Part shown: positions 46,284-56,662 of the stretch, in pieces
Numbering within the stretch: the stretch's first letter is position 1
How the letters are laid out: every line of letters begins with the position of its first letter
Assembly: GCF_003663845.1 (NCBI RefSeq)
Contig: NZ_RCCA01000001.1
Span: 3,286,001-3,350,000, forward strand
Direction: 5' to 3'
Source: Chryseobacterium sp. 7
GTDB taxonomy: Bacteria > Bacteroidota > Bacteroidia > Flavobacteriales > Weeksellaceae
DNA length: 64,000 nucleotides
Position numbers and translations under genes: made by a program
Notes under the pieces: model-generated
The model's database searches: none
What the model was told of the DNA's origin: nothing
Seen by the model: only the letters and a program-made list of their open reading frames with translations

Positions 46284-46532
46284 TTACTCTACGTTGATTA
46301 CCTTTTCGATTTCCGGAGCATGTTGTTTAATGGTATTTTCAACACCTAGCTTTAGCGTTGAAAAATTCAAAGAACAACCGGAACAGTTACCCAAAAGTTT
46401 CACAAACACCTGATTATCTTTCACATCAATAAGCTCAATATCACCTCCGTCTTTATTCAAAAACGGTCTGATGCTTTCCAGAGCTTCCATTACTCTTGTT
46501 ACGGTATCTTCGTGTGTTATGTTTGTTTCCAT
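46284..46532 (-). CDS. NifU-like iron-sulfur scaffold protein
   Basis: 82 aa, NifU C-terminal type. The Fe-S binding CxxC is GNCSGCSLNFSTL, and DGGDIELIDV precedes it. It holds or delivers Fe-S clusters. It follows the Mrp gene on the same strand, so both act in cluster assembly. Confidence 0.93.
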   Translation of the reverse strand: METNITHEDTVTRVMEALESIRPFLNKDGGDIELIDVKDNQVFVKLLGNCSGCSLNFSTLKLGVENTIKQHAPEIEKVINVE

Positions 46533-46578
46533 ATTTTTCAGTTCGATTCGGTTTTTTCAAATTTATTGAAAGTTATTA

Positions 46579-47685
46579 TTATTTTGCTTTTGGAGAGCAT
46601 CCTGCCATTGTTGAAATTTTCACTGCTTCAGTAGGCGGAAGATTTTTGTTTCTTTCCACTAAGCTTTCTACCATTTTTCTGGCAGTTTCTGTGTAGATCT
46701 CTGCAATTTTAGATCCTTCCTGAAGCGCAGCCGGTCTTCCTACGTCTCCTGCTTCTCTGATACTTTGGATCAACGGAATCTCTCCTAATACAGGAATTCC
46801 AAGATCTTCAGCTAAATATTGTGCTCCCTGGTTCCCAAAGATATAATATTTATTGTCAGGAAGTTCTTCCGGTGTAAAATACGCCATATTTTCGACTAAT
46901 CCAAGAACCGGAATATTAATACTTTCCATCTGGAACATAGCAATCCCTTTTCTTACGTCTGCCAGTGCAACGTGCTGAGGTGTGCTTACAATCACCGCTC
47001 CTGTTACCGGAACTTCCTGAATAATAGACAAGTGAATATCACCTGTTCCCGGAGGAAGGTCTATTAATAAGAAATCCAGTTCTCCCCATGCAGCATCTCT
47101 GATCATCTGGTTTAATGCTTTTGAAGCCATAGGACCTCTCCACACTACTGCCTGATTAGCTCCTGAAAAATATCCTATTGAAAGCATTTTCACGCCATAA
47201 TTCTCAACAGGTTTCATCAAGCTCTTGCCATTCACTTCTACAGAAATTGGCTTTTCACCTTCTGTATCAAACATGGTAGGAACTGAAGGTCCGTAGATAT
47301 CAGCATCTAATAATCCTACTTTAAAGCCCATTTTTGCCAGTGTTACTGCCATATTTGCAGACACTGTAGATTTTCCTACTCCTCCTTTACCGGAAGCAAT
47401 AGCGATAATATTTTGAATTCCCGGAATTTGTTTTCCTTTGATCTGACTTTGCTGAATTTCACTTGGCTCCGGAGAAACGATCTTAAGTTTTAAATGAACG
47501 TCTTCTCCAAACTCACTGGCAAAAGCCTGTTTCATGGCAGCCTCCAGTTTTTTCTTTTCGTGCATTGCAGGTGAATGAGCAGTCATGTCTATATAAACAT
47601 CATTACCCATAATCTGAAAATTACTCACCAAGTCATCTACTTCTATTTCTTTAAGGAAATCCTGAACCTTTTCTTTCGTCAACAT
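46579..47685 (-). CDS. apbC: Mrp/NBP35-type Fe-S cluster carrier ATPase
   Basis: 368 aa. An N-terminal MIP18-type (DUF59) domain (about 1-75) is joined to a P-loop domain with ASGKGGVGKSTVSANMA (about 102) and a Walker B LLIDLPPGTGD. A Cys lies in the C-terminal AGCSPKAK. It carries and transfers Fe-S clusters in the cytoplasm. First gene of a two-gene unit with NifU. Confidence 0.93.
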   Translation of the reverse strand: MLTKEKVQDFLKEIEVDDLVSNFQIMGNDVYIDMTAHSPAMHEKKKLEAAMKQAFASEFGEDVHLKLKIVSPEPSEIQQSQIKGKQIPGIQNIIAIASGKGGVGKSTVSANMAVTLAKMGFKVGLLDADIYGPSVPTMFDTEGEKPISVEVNGKSLMKPVENYGVKMLSIGYFSGANQAVVWRGPMASKALNQMIRDAAWGELDFLLIDLPPGTGDIHLSIIQEVPVTGAVIVSTPQHVALADVRKGIAMFQMESINIPVLGLVENMAYFTPEELPDNKYYIFGNQGAQYLAEDLGIPVLGEIPLIQSIREAGDVGRPAALQEGSKIAEIYTETARKMVESLVERNKNLPPTEAVKISTMAGCSPKAK

Positions 47686-47835
47686 ATAAATATAAATTGT
47701 TTACAAATTTACGCATTTTTTTGGTAATTTAGAATCAATAAAATCTATAATATCATGTGATAAATCAGATCGTTAAAAATTTCTCATTTCTGTTTTTTTA
47801 TGCTGATATTACACTAATCCCGGAAAACAATTGAT

Positions 47836-48291
47836 ATGAAATCTATACCTTATCCTTCCAAATATGCACAGTCAAAAGGAATCTTTACCGTTGGAAAAAC
47901 AAAGTTCAAATGGTATGATCTGGCATTAGATCCTGCAGAAATTTCTTCACAGGATATTCATGATGCTCAAAGATGCATTGAAAATGCAGAAGAAAACTTT
48001 CAGAATAAGGATGATCTGGGATTCGTTATTATGCACCGATGCGGAGAACAGTATCTTTTATTAGTATGCACCTGGCGAAGTGAAAATGAATTATGGGAAA
48101 GCGTTTACTATAATGGCTCCGGCAGGTTTGAAATATGGGACAGAAACAGAACCCACCTCCCGACTTACTGTGTATGGGAAATGGGCATCGTCTATCATGA
48201 ATCCCAATTCTGGAAGAAATATCTGGGCTCCGGACGGGAAGAAAAAGACAAAGAGGAATATCTTAATGATTTCTTTGAGGGAGAAGTGTAA
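47836..48291 (+). CDS. Conserved hypothetical protein, Trp/Tyr/Glu-rich
   Basis: 151 aa, cytosolic. It has no signal peptide; the middle carries QYLLLVCTWRSENELWES and RTHLPTYCVWEMGIVYHE, with several Trp and His that could form a binding face. I do not recognise the family. Single gene. Confidence 0.6.
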   Translation: MKSIPYPSKYAQSKGIFTVGKTKFKWYDLALDPAEISSQDIHDAQRCIENAEENFQNKDDLGFVIMHRCGEQYLLLVCTWRSENELWESVYYNGSGRFEIWDRNRTHLPTYCVWEMGIVYHESQFWKKYLGSGREEKDKEEYLNDFFEGEV

Positions 48292-48302
48292 GTATTTTGC
48301 AT

Positions 48303-48330
48303 TGAGATTCTTCCTTCGTTAGAATGACAT
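48303..48330. repeat. Single arm of the GATTCTTCCTTCG-TTAGAATGACA dispersed element
   Basis: Reads TGAGATTCTTCCTTCGTTAG then AATGACAT, the same arm as in the element at 25743-25767. Confidence 0.75.
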
Positions 48331-48360
48331 GAAGCATAAAAATAATTTAAGCCCAAATTA

Positions 48361-50703
48361 TCAGTTTGCTCTGTTTTTTTCATCAAACTTTACATTACGG
48401 TCCATTCCTTTTACTTTTTTATTACCGAAATTATAAGTTGCAGACACCATAAGCCTTCTGGCATCGTAATAATTATTATAAGAATGTGTTCCTGTGGTAT
48501 AATAGATTTCTCCCTGGCTTTTCCCCTGCCTCAGGATATCTGAAACAAATATGTTCAGCTGAAGACTTTTTTCCATAAGGCTCAACTTAAGGCCTGAGGT
48601 AAGATTTCCCGCAAATTTCATATAGGAATTCCCGGAATTGGAAGGCAGTCGGAACCAGTAATTCAAGATCAGCTGTACTGTTTTACTTTGGTTGAGTGAT
48701 ATATTATTCTGAAAATCGAAATCATAGCTGTTTCCTTTTCTGGAAAGGGCATCCGTTGCAAAAACATCTGTGCTCATATAAGAATAATTGGCCGAATAAT
48801 TAGCTTCCCATTTTTTGAAAAAAGTATCTGAATAATTAAGAGAAACTCCCATACTATTCTGATTATAATAATTTTCAAAAGTGCTCACCCTGTTTTCACC
48901 TTTCAGATTAGCCAACTGGCCAAATGCATCTACTGTTCTCTGAAAATACGCTGATGCCGATAATTTTCCTTTATAAATATAAGAAAATTCAAAATTATGA
49001 TTGATAGACGGCTTTAGGAAAGGATTTCCGGTAAAATAAGAATTGATGTTGATATACCAGCGATATGGATTGATGGCACGGAACCCCGGTCTGTTGATTC
49101 TTTTGGAGTAATTCAGGTTGAAAGTATGATTTTCATTGCTTTTGTAAGTGATATAAGCTGTAGGAAAAAACTTTCCGTAAGAATTTTCGGTTTGCTGTCC
49201 GGAAGTTAAAGAATTTCCGTTCACTACAGAGTATTCGTAACGTAAGCCTGCTTTTGCGGACCATTTTTCATTGAAAGATTTTTCAAAACTGATATAAGCC
49301 GCATAGTTTTTTTCGTTATACTCAAACTCATTGCTTTTCAGCGGATCTGTAATATATTCTCCGTTCGTTAGGTTCTGATAAAAGATATTGGAATTATTAT
49401 CAAAATTAGTGAACTTCACTCCTGTTTCTGTCTTTGCAAACGGATAAGGCAAGGTAAGATCCGCCTGTCCGGAATAAATTTTATAATCTACCATAGAAGG
49501 TGATTTTATAACAAACCGATCACCAGAAATTTCCGTAGTGGTAAAATCGATCGTTGTTTCCGGAGTATTGGAAAAATAGTTTCCTGTAATGCTCAGTTTA
49601 TTGTCTTGTTTCCCGAATTTCAAATCATAGTATGCACTTGCGGTATGTTGCCTGCTTGTAGCTCTGTGCTCCGCATCGGTAAGAAGTGTATTCGTGTAAT
49701 TACCATTCTGGAAATAGTTTGAAGTATTTGTAATATCCATATTGGAGTGCCCGAATCCAACATCATAGATAAACCCGATATTAGATTTTTTGCCTAGCTG
49801 ATAATCCAGACTTACATTAGCCCCTAACCCATCATTGAAATCTCTTCTGTTATCATTACTTTTAAGGCCGTCTGCTCCTTCTATCCAATAATTTTCATAA
49901 GAATGTTTTTCATTTTTATTCTGTCTTAACTTTAATGAAGTACGCAGTTTTTCATTTTGATAATTCACCGTCACACTATTTGAATTTCCGATATAGGTCT
50001 GCTGCTGAAGGCTGGAGGTTAAGCTTCCGCTCCATCCAAGATTCTGATTTTTCTTTAAGACAATATTGATCAGGCCACTGTTTCCCTGTGCTTCGTATTT
50101 GGCGGGTGGTGAAGTAATGACTTCAATTTTTTCTATATTTTCGGATCTGAGGCTTTTCAGGTAAGTAACAAGCTCTGCATCTGATAAATTCAAAATTCTG
50201 TCATTAATCATTACCGCAACTCCACTTTTCCCAACAATGGAAACTCCTGTGTTATCATCTACTTTTACCAATGGAGTTGTCGCAAGCGCATCTGCTCCGT
50301 CCATTCCCTGTGAAGCCACAGAATTGTAAACATTAAAAATCAATCTGTCTGCTTTTCTTTCAATCAGTTTTTTTCTGGCAGTTAGCGTAACACTTTCTAT
50401 CTGTTTTTCTTTTCTTTTTTCAAGAGAAAAATCCTGCTTCACTTCTCCGTTGATGAGAATATCTCTGTTGGAGATTTCTATACCATCCTGTAGAAGCTTA
50501 ATATTGTAGTTTCCGTTTTCTGAAAGTTTCAAAGAGTAATTTCCATTTTCGTCTGAAATGACAGTCTGTTTTTTCTGATCTTTTACGGCAATCACCTCAA
50601 CGTAGGGAACAGCATTTCCGGTTTGCGTGATTTTTCCTGTTATACTTTGAGCAAATGCAGCTGCCGGCAATAGCATGATTACAGCAAGTACTATCTTCTT
50701 CAT
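48361..50703 (-). CDS. Outer-membrane beta-barrel protein (TonB-dependent receptor-like, PF14905 type)
   Basis: 780 aa. Signal peptide (ends FAQS), a carboxypeptidase-D regulatory-like domain (about 20-95: GKITQTGNAVPYVEV), a plug domain with TTPLVKVDDNTGVSIVGKSG, DRILNLSDAELVTYLKSLR and IEKIEVITSPPAKYEAQGNS, then a barrel of the outer-membrane beta-barrel 3 type. It probably takes up or handles an iron-chelate or peptide ligand. Divergent from the GH92 gene with 94 bases between. Confidence 0.9.
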   Translation of the reverse strand: MKKIVLAVIMLLPAAAFAQSITGKITQTGNAVPYVEVIAVKDQKKQTVISDENGNYSLKLSENGNYNIKLLQDGIEISNRDILINGEVKQDFSLEKRKEKQIESVTLTARKKLIERKADRLIFNVYNSVASQGMDGADALATTPLVKVDDNTGVSIVGKSGVAVMINDRILNLSDAELVTYLKSLRSENIEKIEVITSPPAKYEAQGNSGLINIVLKKNQNLGWSGSLTSSLQQQTYIGNSNSVTVNYQNEKLRTSLKLRQNKNEKHSYENYWIEGADGLKSNDNRRDFNDGLGANVSLDYQLGKKSNIGFIYDVGFGHSNMDITNTSNYFQNGNYTNTLLTDAEHRATSRQHTASAYYDLKFGKQDNKLSITGNYFSNTPETTIDFTTTEISGDRFVIKSPSMVDYKIYSGQADLTLPYPFAKTETGVKFTNFDNNSNIFYQNLTNGEYITDPLKSNEFEYNEKNYAAYISFEKSFNEKWSAKAGLRYEYSVVNGNSLTSGQQTENSYGKFFPTAYITYKSNENHTFNLNYSKRINRPGFRAINPYRWYININSYFTGNPFLKPSINHNFEFSYIYKGKLSASAYFQRTVDAFGQLANLKGENRVSTFENYYNQNSMGVSLNYSDTFFKKWEANYSANYSYMSTDVFATDALSRKGNSYDFDFQNNISLNQSKTVQLILNYWFRLPSNSGNSYMKFAGNLTSGLKLSLMEKSLQLNIFVSDILRQGKSQGEIYYTTGTHSYNNYYDARRLMVSATYNFGNKKVKGMDRNVKFDEKNRAN

Positions 50704-50797
50704 GAATTATATCGTTTTTAATAAGACAAACCGTAAATGTCTTTTATTACATCTCTTTTCCTGTTTTTCAATATCTTCGCTTTTATAAAATTAGAAC

Positions 50798-53599
50798 ATG
50801 AAAAAAAGGCTGATTGCATTTTCTTTATTTATTACCCAGATCATTTCCGCGCAGAACTACTCCCAATATGTCAATCCATTTATAGGAACCGGAGGCCATG
50901 GCCATACTTTTCCGGGCGCAATTGTTCCGTTCGGGATGGTACAGCTTTCTCCGGATACAAGAATTGACGGCAGCTGGGACGGATGCAGTGGATATCATTA
51001 TTCGGATTCCGTGATCTATGGCTTTTCTCATACCCATCTGAACGGTACAGGAGTTTCAGATTATGGGGATATCATGCTGATGCCCACCATGGGGACTCCA
51101 AGTCTGAATAGCAAAGATTATTCTTCAAAATTTTCGCATAAAAATGAAAAAGCAACAGCCGGATTTTATGCAGTCAAATTAGATAAAAATAATATTGATG
51201 TACGTTTGACGACCACCAAAAGAGTCGGCTATCATGAATACACATTCAATAATGCAGGGAATGCCAATATCATCTTAGACCTCAACCACAGGGATAAGCT
51301 TCTGGAAGGTGAAGTAAAGATTATTGATGATAAAACCATTGAAGTTTTCAGAAGAAGTGAAGCCTGGGCAACCAATCAATACATCTACGCCAGAATTGAG
51401 TTTTCAAAACCGATGAAAATTTCAAAAAAAGAAACTAATGGAAAACAGGAAAGCAACCTTTTTACCGGAACAAAGCTTGCCCTGGCATTCTCCACCAATG
51501 TTAAAAAAGGAGAAAAGATCAATGTAAAAGTTTCTATTTCTCCTACAGGTTATGAAGGAGCAGGAAAGAATATGCTCGCAGAAGGACAATCCAATGATTT
51601 TGAAGGTATAAAAAAACAGGCACAATCTGACTGGGATAAAGAGCTTTCAAAAATTGAAGTAAAATCTGAAGATAAAAATAAATTAGCCGTTTTTTACACC
51701 GCTTTGTATCATGTTTTCACTCAACCGAACATCAATATGGATGTTGACGGAAAATACAGAGGCAGGGACAACAAGCTGTATAACGCCAATGGCTTTGATT
51801 ATTACACGGTATTCTCACTTTGGGATACCTTCAGAGGTGCTCATCCACTCATGACCTTAATCGACAGAAAAAGAACTGCCGATTTCGTCAATACTTTCGT
51901 CAAACAATACGAACAGGGAGGAAAACTTCCGGTTTGGGAACTGGCTTCCAACGAAACAGAATGTATGATCGGCTACCACTCAGTCTCGGTCATTGCAGAT
52001 GCAATGGCGAAAGGAATTCAGGGATTTGACTATGAAAAGGCTTTTCAGGCGGCAAAAGGTTCTGCCATGCAGGATATTTTCGGACTGAACGCCTACAAAC
52101 AGAATAATTATATCAGCATAGATGACGAACATGAAAGTGTTTCCAAAACTGTAGAATACGCTTATGATGACTGGTGTATTGCTCAAATGGCAAAAATTTT
52201 AGGCAAGAAAGACGATTATCAGTATTTCATGAAACGTTCTCAGAACTGGAAAAACCTTTACAATCCAAAAACAGGTTTTATGCAGCCAAGAAAAAACGGA
52301 AACTGGTATGAGCCTTTTGATCCGAGAGAAGTCAATAACAATTATACGGAAGGAAACTCATGGCATTATTCATATTCTGTACAGCAGGATATTCCTGGGC
52401 TTATCGCAGCGCATGGAGGAAAAGAAAAATTTGAACAATTCATTGATGCCATATTTACAGCTCCGGATAAAACAACAGGAAGAGAACAAGTGGATATCAC
52501 AGGATTGATGGGACAATATGCTCAGGGAAATGAGCCAAGCCATCATATTGCTTATCTGTACAATTTTGTAGATAAGCCGGAAAAAACAGATGCGAAAATT
52601 AAATACATTCTGGATAATTTTTATAAAAATACCCCAGACGGCCTCATAGGAAACGAAGACTGCGGTCAGATGAGTGCATGGTATGTTCTAAGCTCTATGG
52701 GAATTTATTCTGTGACTCCGGGATTACCGGAATGGGAAACTACAACGCCTTATTTTGATGAAATTAAAATTCACCTTGAAGACGGTACCATAAGAACCAT
52801 TACCAAAAATACAGGCAGAGCAGAACTTAAAAAACTAGGCTTCGAAAATGTGAAACCTGTCAAAGATTTTAAATATACCGAACAAACGGCTTCCCCGGTA
52901 ATTTCAGCAGACAGAATATTTGATTTTTCCACCAAGGTTGAGATCACTCCACTGAATCCTAATGACAAAGTTTATTATATGACGATGGATGACAGTGACA
53001 GCAACAAAAGGAAAGCTTTTTCTACTTATAAAGGTCCGTTCGCCGTCACCAAAACCACTCAGGTAATGGCTTACGCTGAAAGAAACGGCGAGAAAAGTTC
53101 TGTAACCACCGCTAATTTTAACAGAAGACCTAATTATTGGGATATTAATATCATTTCAAAAGTGACTCCTCAATACAGTGCTACCGGAAAACTGGCTCTT
53201 ATTGACGGAATCAGAGGGGATGTAAACTGGAGAAAAGGCGAATGGCACGGATATCAGGGGCAAAATTTTGAAGCTGTAATCGATCTTAAATCTCCTCAAA
53301 ATATCAAATACTTATCTTCTACTTACCTTCAGGACAGCAGAGCATGGATTCTGATGCCCAAAAAAGTAGAATATTACGCTTCCATGAATGGAAAAGATTT
53401 TATCCTTCTGAAAACCGTTGACAATGATATTGATCCTAAAGATGAGAAAGTACAGATCAAAGATTTTTCTACAGAAATTCTTCCTACCGAAGCCAGATAT
53501 ATCAAAGTAAAAGCATACTTCTTCGGAAAACTTCCGGAATGGCACCAGGGAGCAGGCGGTGATGCTTATATTTTTATTGATGAGATTGGTATAAAATAA
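50798..53599 (+). CDS. Secreted GH92 alpha-1,2-mannosidase-type hydrolase
   Basis: 933 aa with a signal peptide. The catalytic GH92 (about 20-700) shows YVNPFIGTGGHGHTFPGA, HLNGTGVSDYGDIMLMP, GNEPSHHIAYLYNF and NEDCGQMSAWYVLSSMG; a chitobiase-like C-terminal domain (about 715-790) and a discoidin-like F5/8 type C domain (about 800-933) follow. Members need Ca2+ and clip alpha-linked mannose from N-glycans or yeast mannan. Good evidence for use of host or fungal glycans. Confidence 0.95.
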   Translation: MKKRLIAFSLFITQIISAQNYSQYVNPFIGTGGHGHTFPGAIVPFGMVQLSPDTRIDGSWDGCSGYHYSDSVIYGFSHTHLNGTGVSDYGDIMLMPTMGTPSLNSKDYSSKFSHKNEKATAGFYAVKLDKNNIDVRLTTTKRVGYHEYTFNNAGNANIILDLNHRDKLLEGEVKIIDDKTIEVFRRSEAWATNQYIYARIEFSKPMKISKKETNGKQESNLFTGTKLALAFSTNVKKGEKINVKVSISPTGYEGAGKNMLAEGQSNDFEGIKKQAQSDWDKELSKIEVKSEDKNKLAVFYTALYHVFTQPNINMDVDGKYRGRDNKLYNANGFDYYTVFSLWDTFRGAHPLMTLIDRKRTADFVNTFVKQYEQGGKLPVWELASNETECMIGYHSVSVIADAMAKGIQGFDYEKAFQAAKGSAMQDIFGLNAYKQNNYISIDDEHESVSKTVEYAYDDWCIAQMAKILGKKDDYQYFMKRSQNWKNLYNPKTGFMQPRKNGNWYEPFDPREVNNNYTEGNSWHYSYSVQQDIPGLIAAHGGKEKFEQFIDAIFTAPDKTTGREQVDITGLMGQYAQGNEPSHHIAYLYNFVDKPEKTDAKIKYILDNFYKNTPDGLIGNEDCGQMSAWYVLSSMGIYSVTPGLPEWETTTPYFDEIKIHLEDGTIRTITKNTGRAELKKLGFENVKPVKDFKYTEQTASPVISADRIFDFSTKVEITPLNPNDKVYYMTMDDSDSNKRKAFSTYKGPFAVTKTTQVMAYAERNGEKSSVTTANFNRRPNYWDINIISKVTPQYSATGKLALIDGIRGDVNWRKGEWHGYQGQNFEAVIDLKSPQNIKYLSSTYLQDSRAWILMPKKVEYYASMNGKDFILLKTVDNDIDPKDEKVQIKDFSTEILPTEARYIKVKAYFFGKLPEWHQGAGGDAYIFIDEIGIK

Positions 53600-53615
53600 A
53601 ACAATAACAACACGT

Positions 53616-54383
53616 ATGAAAAAATTAACGTTATTACTCTTTTTACTTTTAAGCATCATAAAAGTTTCAGCTTGTAAATGTGTATATGAAACATTACCAC
53701 AGAATTATCAAAGTGCTAACTTTGTAGGTGTTATCAAAATTCTGAAAGTATATGATGAAAACACCGAACAAAGAACCTATAAAGCAGATATTGAAATTGA
53801 AAAAATGTATAAAGGGACAATATTCAAAACAATAAATGTGAGAGGGCTAATTGGAAATTCTTATTCTGGAGCTTGTGAAGTTGATGTACTACCTAATGAA
53901 AGGTATCTGATCTTTTTAAATAAATACGATAACATCTCTTCCATTTCATCCTGTACTCCAAAATCAAAATTGGGAAATAGACCAACAAAAGCTGAAAAAT
54001 TGTGGCTGAAAAATCAGGAAAAAGTCTTTACCTACTTAGATAATAATAAATTCAGGTTTATGGGCTTACAGTTTACCCGTTGCTATGATGAAAACCAAAC
54101 TGAATATAAATCTGATTTATCAAAAATCAGTGGATTTAAACCTAAGCAGCCTTTTGCTATCTATAAAGTAAAAATAAATGACAGGTCAAAAATTCAGGAA
54201 ATTACTCCTGTTACAACTTTTGGAAGTAAGGATAGTATAATCGAAAATATACTGAAAACAAAGATGAAAGTCTCCACGCCAACATCTTTCTGGGATCCTA
54301 ATCCAAAAGAAGCCTTGCTCTTTCTCTCTTATAACGAAGAAAATATAAATGACCCATACGGTGAAGTCATATCTTGTGACTAA
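53616..54383 (+). CDS. TIMP/netrin-like secreted protein
   Basis: 255 aa. The signal peptide ends at VSAC, putting CKC at or near the N-terminus of the mature chain, as in TIMP-like (NTR) domains, followed by ADIEIEKMYKGT, GACEVDVLPNERYLIFL and SSCTPKS. The first part (about 20-130) fits the netrin/TIMP fold; the rest has no known domain. Downstream of the GH92 gene by 16 bases, so probably in one transcript. Confidence 0.75.
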   Translation: MKKLTLLLFLLLSIIKVSACKCVYETLPQNYQSANFVGVIKILKVYDENTEQRTYKADIEIEKMYKGTIFKTINVRGLIGNSYSGACEVDVLPNERYLIFLNKYDNISSISSCTPKSKLGNRPTKAEKLWLKNQEKVFTYLDNNKFRFMGLQFTRCYDENQTEYKSDLSKISGFKPKQPFAIYKVKINDRSKIQEITPVTTFGSKDSIIENILKTKMKVSTPTSFWDPNPKEALLFLSYNEENINDPYGEVISCD

Positions 54384-54416
54384 AAACTAGAATAATTCCT
54401 TCTCCCAAACCATAAA

Positions 54417-54452
54417 ACGGACCCTTCGAAAATTCGAAGGGCCCATTTTTTA
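54417..54452. terminator. Bidirectional terminator
   Basis: GGACCCTTCGAA / TTCGAAGGGCCC stem with flanking T run on the plus strand, between convergent genes. Confidence 0.8.
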
Positions 54453-55175
54453 TCAGTTCATTCTTTCGGACCACTGAAGGACTTCCGGAAGTTCTATATC
54501 AGAAAATTCTATGTGGATTACTCTTCTTTTCTTTCCATTCGTTGTCCGGTTGGATCCGTGAAGCGTTAAAGGTTTCATGATCATTATTCCGCCTTGCTCT
54601 ACCTTACAGATTTCTTCTGTTTCTATAGTCCAGTCAATAGTTTCCGGTCTGTAAATGCCTTTTGCATGAGATTTTGGAACTACTTTCAGAGCTCCGTTGT
54701 TTTCATCGGTATCATCCAGATGGATTCTGATGGTATAGATGTTTTCTAAAATATTCAATGGAGGCTGTACTGCAAACTGATTCTGTTTGGTTGTCCATGG
54801 ACCAAAATCAGCAAGTTCCAGTTTTTTATCTACAGAAATAGTCAGATCCTGATGATAGGCTACATACCAGTTGGAAGTTTCAGGCTTATCGAAATAAATA
54901 CTTTTGACAACAAAATATTTCTCGCCAAAGATTTCTTTTATCACTTTTCTAATGTTTTCGTTAAACACCAGATCTTTGATTTCCGGAATTTCTTTTAAAA
55001 ACTGTCTTATGGCAAAAAGGTCTTCAGACTTTCTGAAATTCTCTTTTGAGGTATCTATATTTTGCAGAGCAAAGTTGATATTTTCGAGTTCTTCCTGCGA
55101 AAACACATTATTAATAACAGCAAAGCCATATTCTTCAATATGGCTTTTATGATTTTCTAAGTTATGTAAACTCAT
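54453..55175 (-). CDS. Phytanoyl-CoA dioxygenase family protein
   Basis: 240 aa. The Fe(II) site is H108-x-D110 (AYHQDLTIS) with the distal H206 (TLHGSNR), and the 2-oxoglutarate-binding Arg is likely in RRVIHIEF. It hydroxylates a small molecule in the cytoplasm; which one is unknown. Its start is 7 bases after the symporter stop, so the two are in one transcript. Confidence 0.88.
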   Translation of the reverse strand: MSLHNLENHKSHIEEYGFAVINNVFSQEELENINFALQNIDTSKENFRKSEDLFAIRQFLKEIPEIKDLVFNENIRKVIKEIFGEKYFVVKSIYFDKPETSNWYVAYHQDLTISVDKKLELADFGPWTTKQNQFAVQPPLNILENIYTIRIHLDDTDENNGALKVVPKSHAKGIYRPETIDWTIETEEICKVEQGGIMIMKPLTLHGSNRTTNGKKRRVIHIEFSDIELPEVLQWSERMN

Positions 55176-55181
55176 AAATAT

Positions 55182-56432
55182 TTAAATTTTGTCTAATGGT
55201 TCGGTCAGTTGTCCTTCCCATTTTGAAACAGCTGTAGTTGCCAGTGTATTTCCTAATACGTTCGTCATACTTCTACCCATATCACAGAAGTGGTCAATTG
55301 GTAAAATTAAAGCAATCCCTTCCGGCGGAATCCCGAACATTGAACAGGTTGCAACAATAATTACCAGAGAAGCTCTCGGAACCCCTGCAATTCCTTTTGA
55401 AGTAAGCATTAATACCAAAAGCATAGTGATCTGCTGTCCGATAGTCATTTCAATACCGTAGATTTGTGCAATGAAGATTGAGGCAAAGGTCATATACATC
55501 ATACTTCCATCCAGGTTAAACGAGTATCCTAAAGGTAAAATAAAAGATACTACTCTGCTGTTACAACCGAATTTTTCAAGCTCTTCCACCAGTTTCGGGA
55601 ATACAGCTTCTGAACTCGTTGTAGAGAAAGCGATTAGTAATGGTTCTTTAATTCTTTTTAATAAATCAAAAAGACGGTTTCCTAAAATGAAATACCCTAC
55701 TAATAAAAGAACCAGCCAAAGAACTGCTATAGCAAAGAAGAAATCTCTTAAATAAATAGCATATACTTTAAAGATTTCAAAACCATTAGTTGCCACTACT
55801 GCTGCAATAGCTCCCAATACTCCTAATGGAGCAAACCACATAATATACCCTACCATTTTAAGGATGGCATGAGCAATGATATCAAAAAGCTTTACTACAG
55901 GTTTAGAATATTCCTCGCCCAAATTAGCAAGCGCAACTCCAAACATTACGGCAAATACAACAATCTGCAATACTTCATTGGTAGCAAAGGCCTCAAATAA
56001 ACTTTTAGGAATCATATGCTTTACGAAGTCTTCCATAGAAAAACTTTTACTGTTCTTAAGAAGCTCATCAGCAGAGGAAACATCCTGAATCGGTAATTTG
56101 GTAACATGTCCCGGCTCAAGCCAGTTCACAAGGATTAATCCGATAAAAAGAGAAACAAGAGAAGCAGAAATAAACCAAAGCATTGCTTTTGTTCCTACCC
56201 TTCCAATCATCTTAATATCACTCATTTTGGCAATCCCCACTACCAAAGTTGTAAAAACCAAAGGCGCAATAATCATCTGTACCAATCTGATAAAGACTGT
56301 TCCCAACAGTTTTATGTTTTTGGAAAAGGGTTCTGCACTTTCCGGATAACTCACATGCACAACACCTCCAATCCCTACACCCACCACCAGGGCAATGATA
56401 ATTGCTATAAAAAGTTTATTCTGTCCTTTCAT
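55182..56432 (-). CDS. Dicarboxylate/amino acid:cation symporter (DAACS)
   Basis: 416 aa with eight or more membrane helices. Signature segments: FSTTSSEAVFPKL (the serine-rich loop), SFNLDGSMMYMT (NxDG motif), TSKGIAGVPRASLVI, and DHFCDMGRSMTNVLGNTLAT. It brings in glutamate, aspartate or C4-dicarboxylates with Na+ or H+. The coupled dioxygenase suggests the substrate may feed a hydroxylation step. Confidence 0.92.
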   Translation of the reverse strand: MKGQNKLFIAIIIALVVGVGIGGVVHVSYPESAEPFSKNIKLLGTVFIRLVQMIIAPLVFTTLVVGIAKMSDIKMIGRVGTKAMLWFISASLVSLFIGLILVNWLEPGHVTKLPIQDVSSADELLKNSKSFSMEDFVKHMIPKSLFEAFATNEVLQIVVFAVMFGVALANLGEEYSKPVVKLFDIIAHAILKMVGYIMWFAPLGVLGAIAAVVATNGFEIFKVYAIYLRDFFFAIAVLWLVLLLVGYFILGNRLFDLLKRIKEPLLIAFSTTSSEAVFPKLVEELEKFGCNSRVVSFILPLGYSFNLDGSMMYMTFASIFIAQIYGIEMTIGQQITMLLVLMLTSKGIAGVPRASLVIIVATCSMFGIPPEGIALILPIDHFCDMGRSMTNVLGNTLATTAVSKWEGQLTEPLDKI

Positions 56433-56601
56433 ATATAAGTTTCAATTTGCGCAAATATAATAGTTTTAGAATTGGCAGTATATTTTAAAAATGTTGATAA
56501 ATTTCACATTATGTATGTCAAATTTTCAATAACTGAAAATTAAAACATTGATTTATAAAATATTGTAAAAAAAATTAAAAACATTTATTGAATTTTTATT
56601 C

Positions 56602-56630
56602 TTTTGGTACAAATTTTATTATTACATTTG
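56602..56630 (+). promoter_or_regulatory. Bacteroidota-type promoter of the BON lipoprotein
   Basis: TTTTG at 56602-56606 and TACATTTG at 56623-56630, with 16 bases between; a TSS near 56637 would leave about 25 bases of leader before the ATG at 56663. Confidence 0.6.
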
Positions 56631-56662
56631 AGTGTATAACAACATAAAAATAAATATACAAT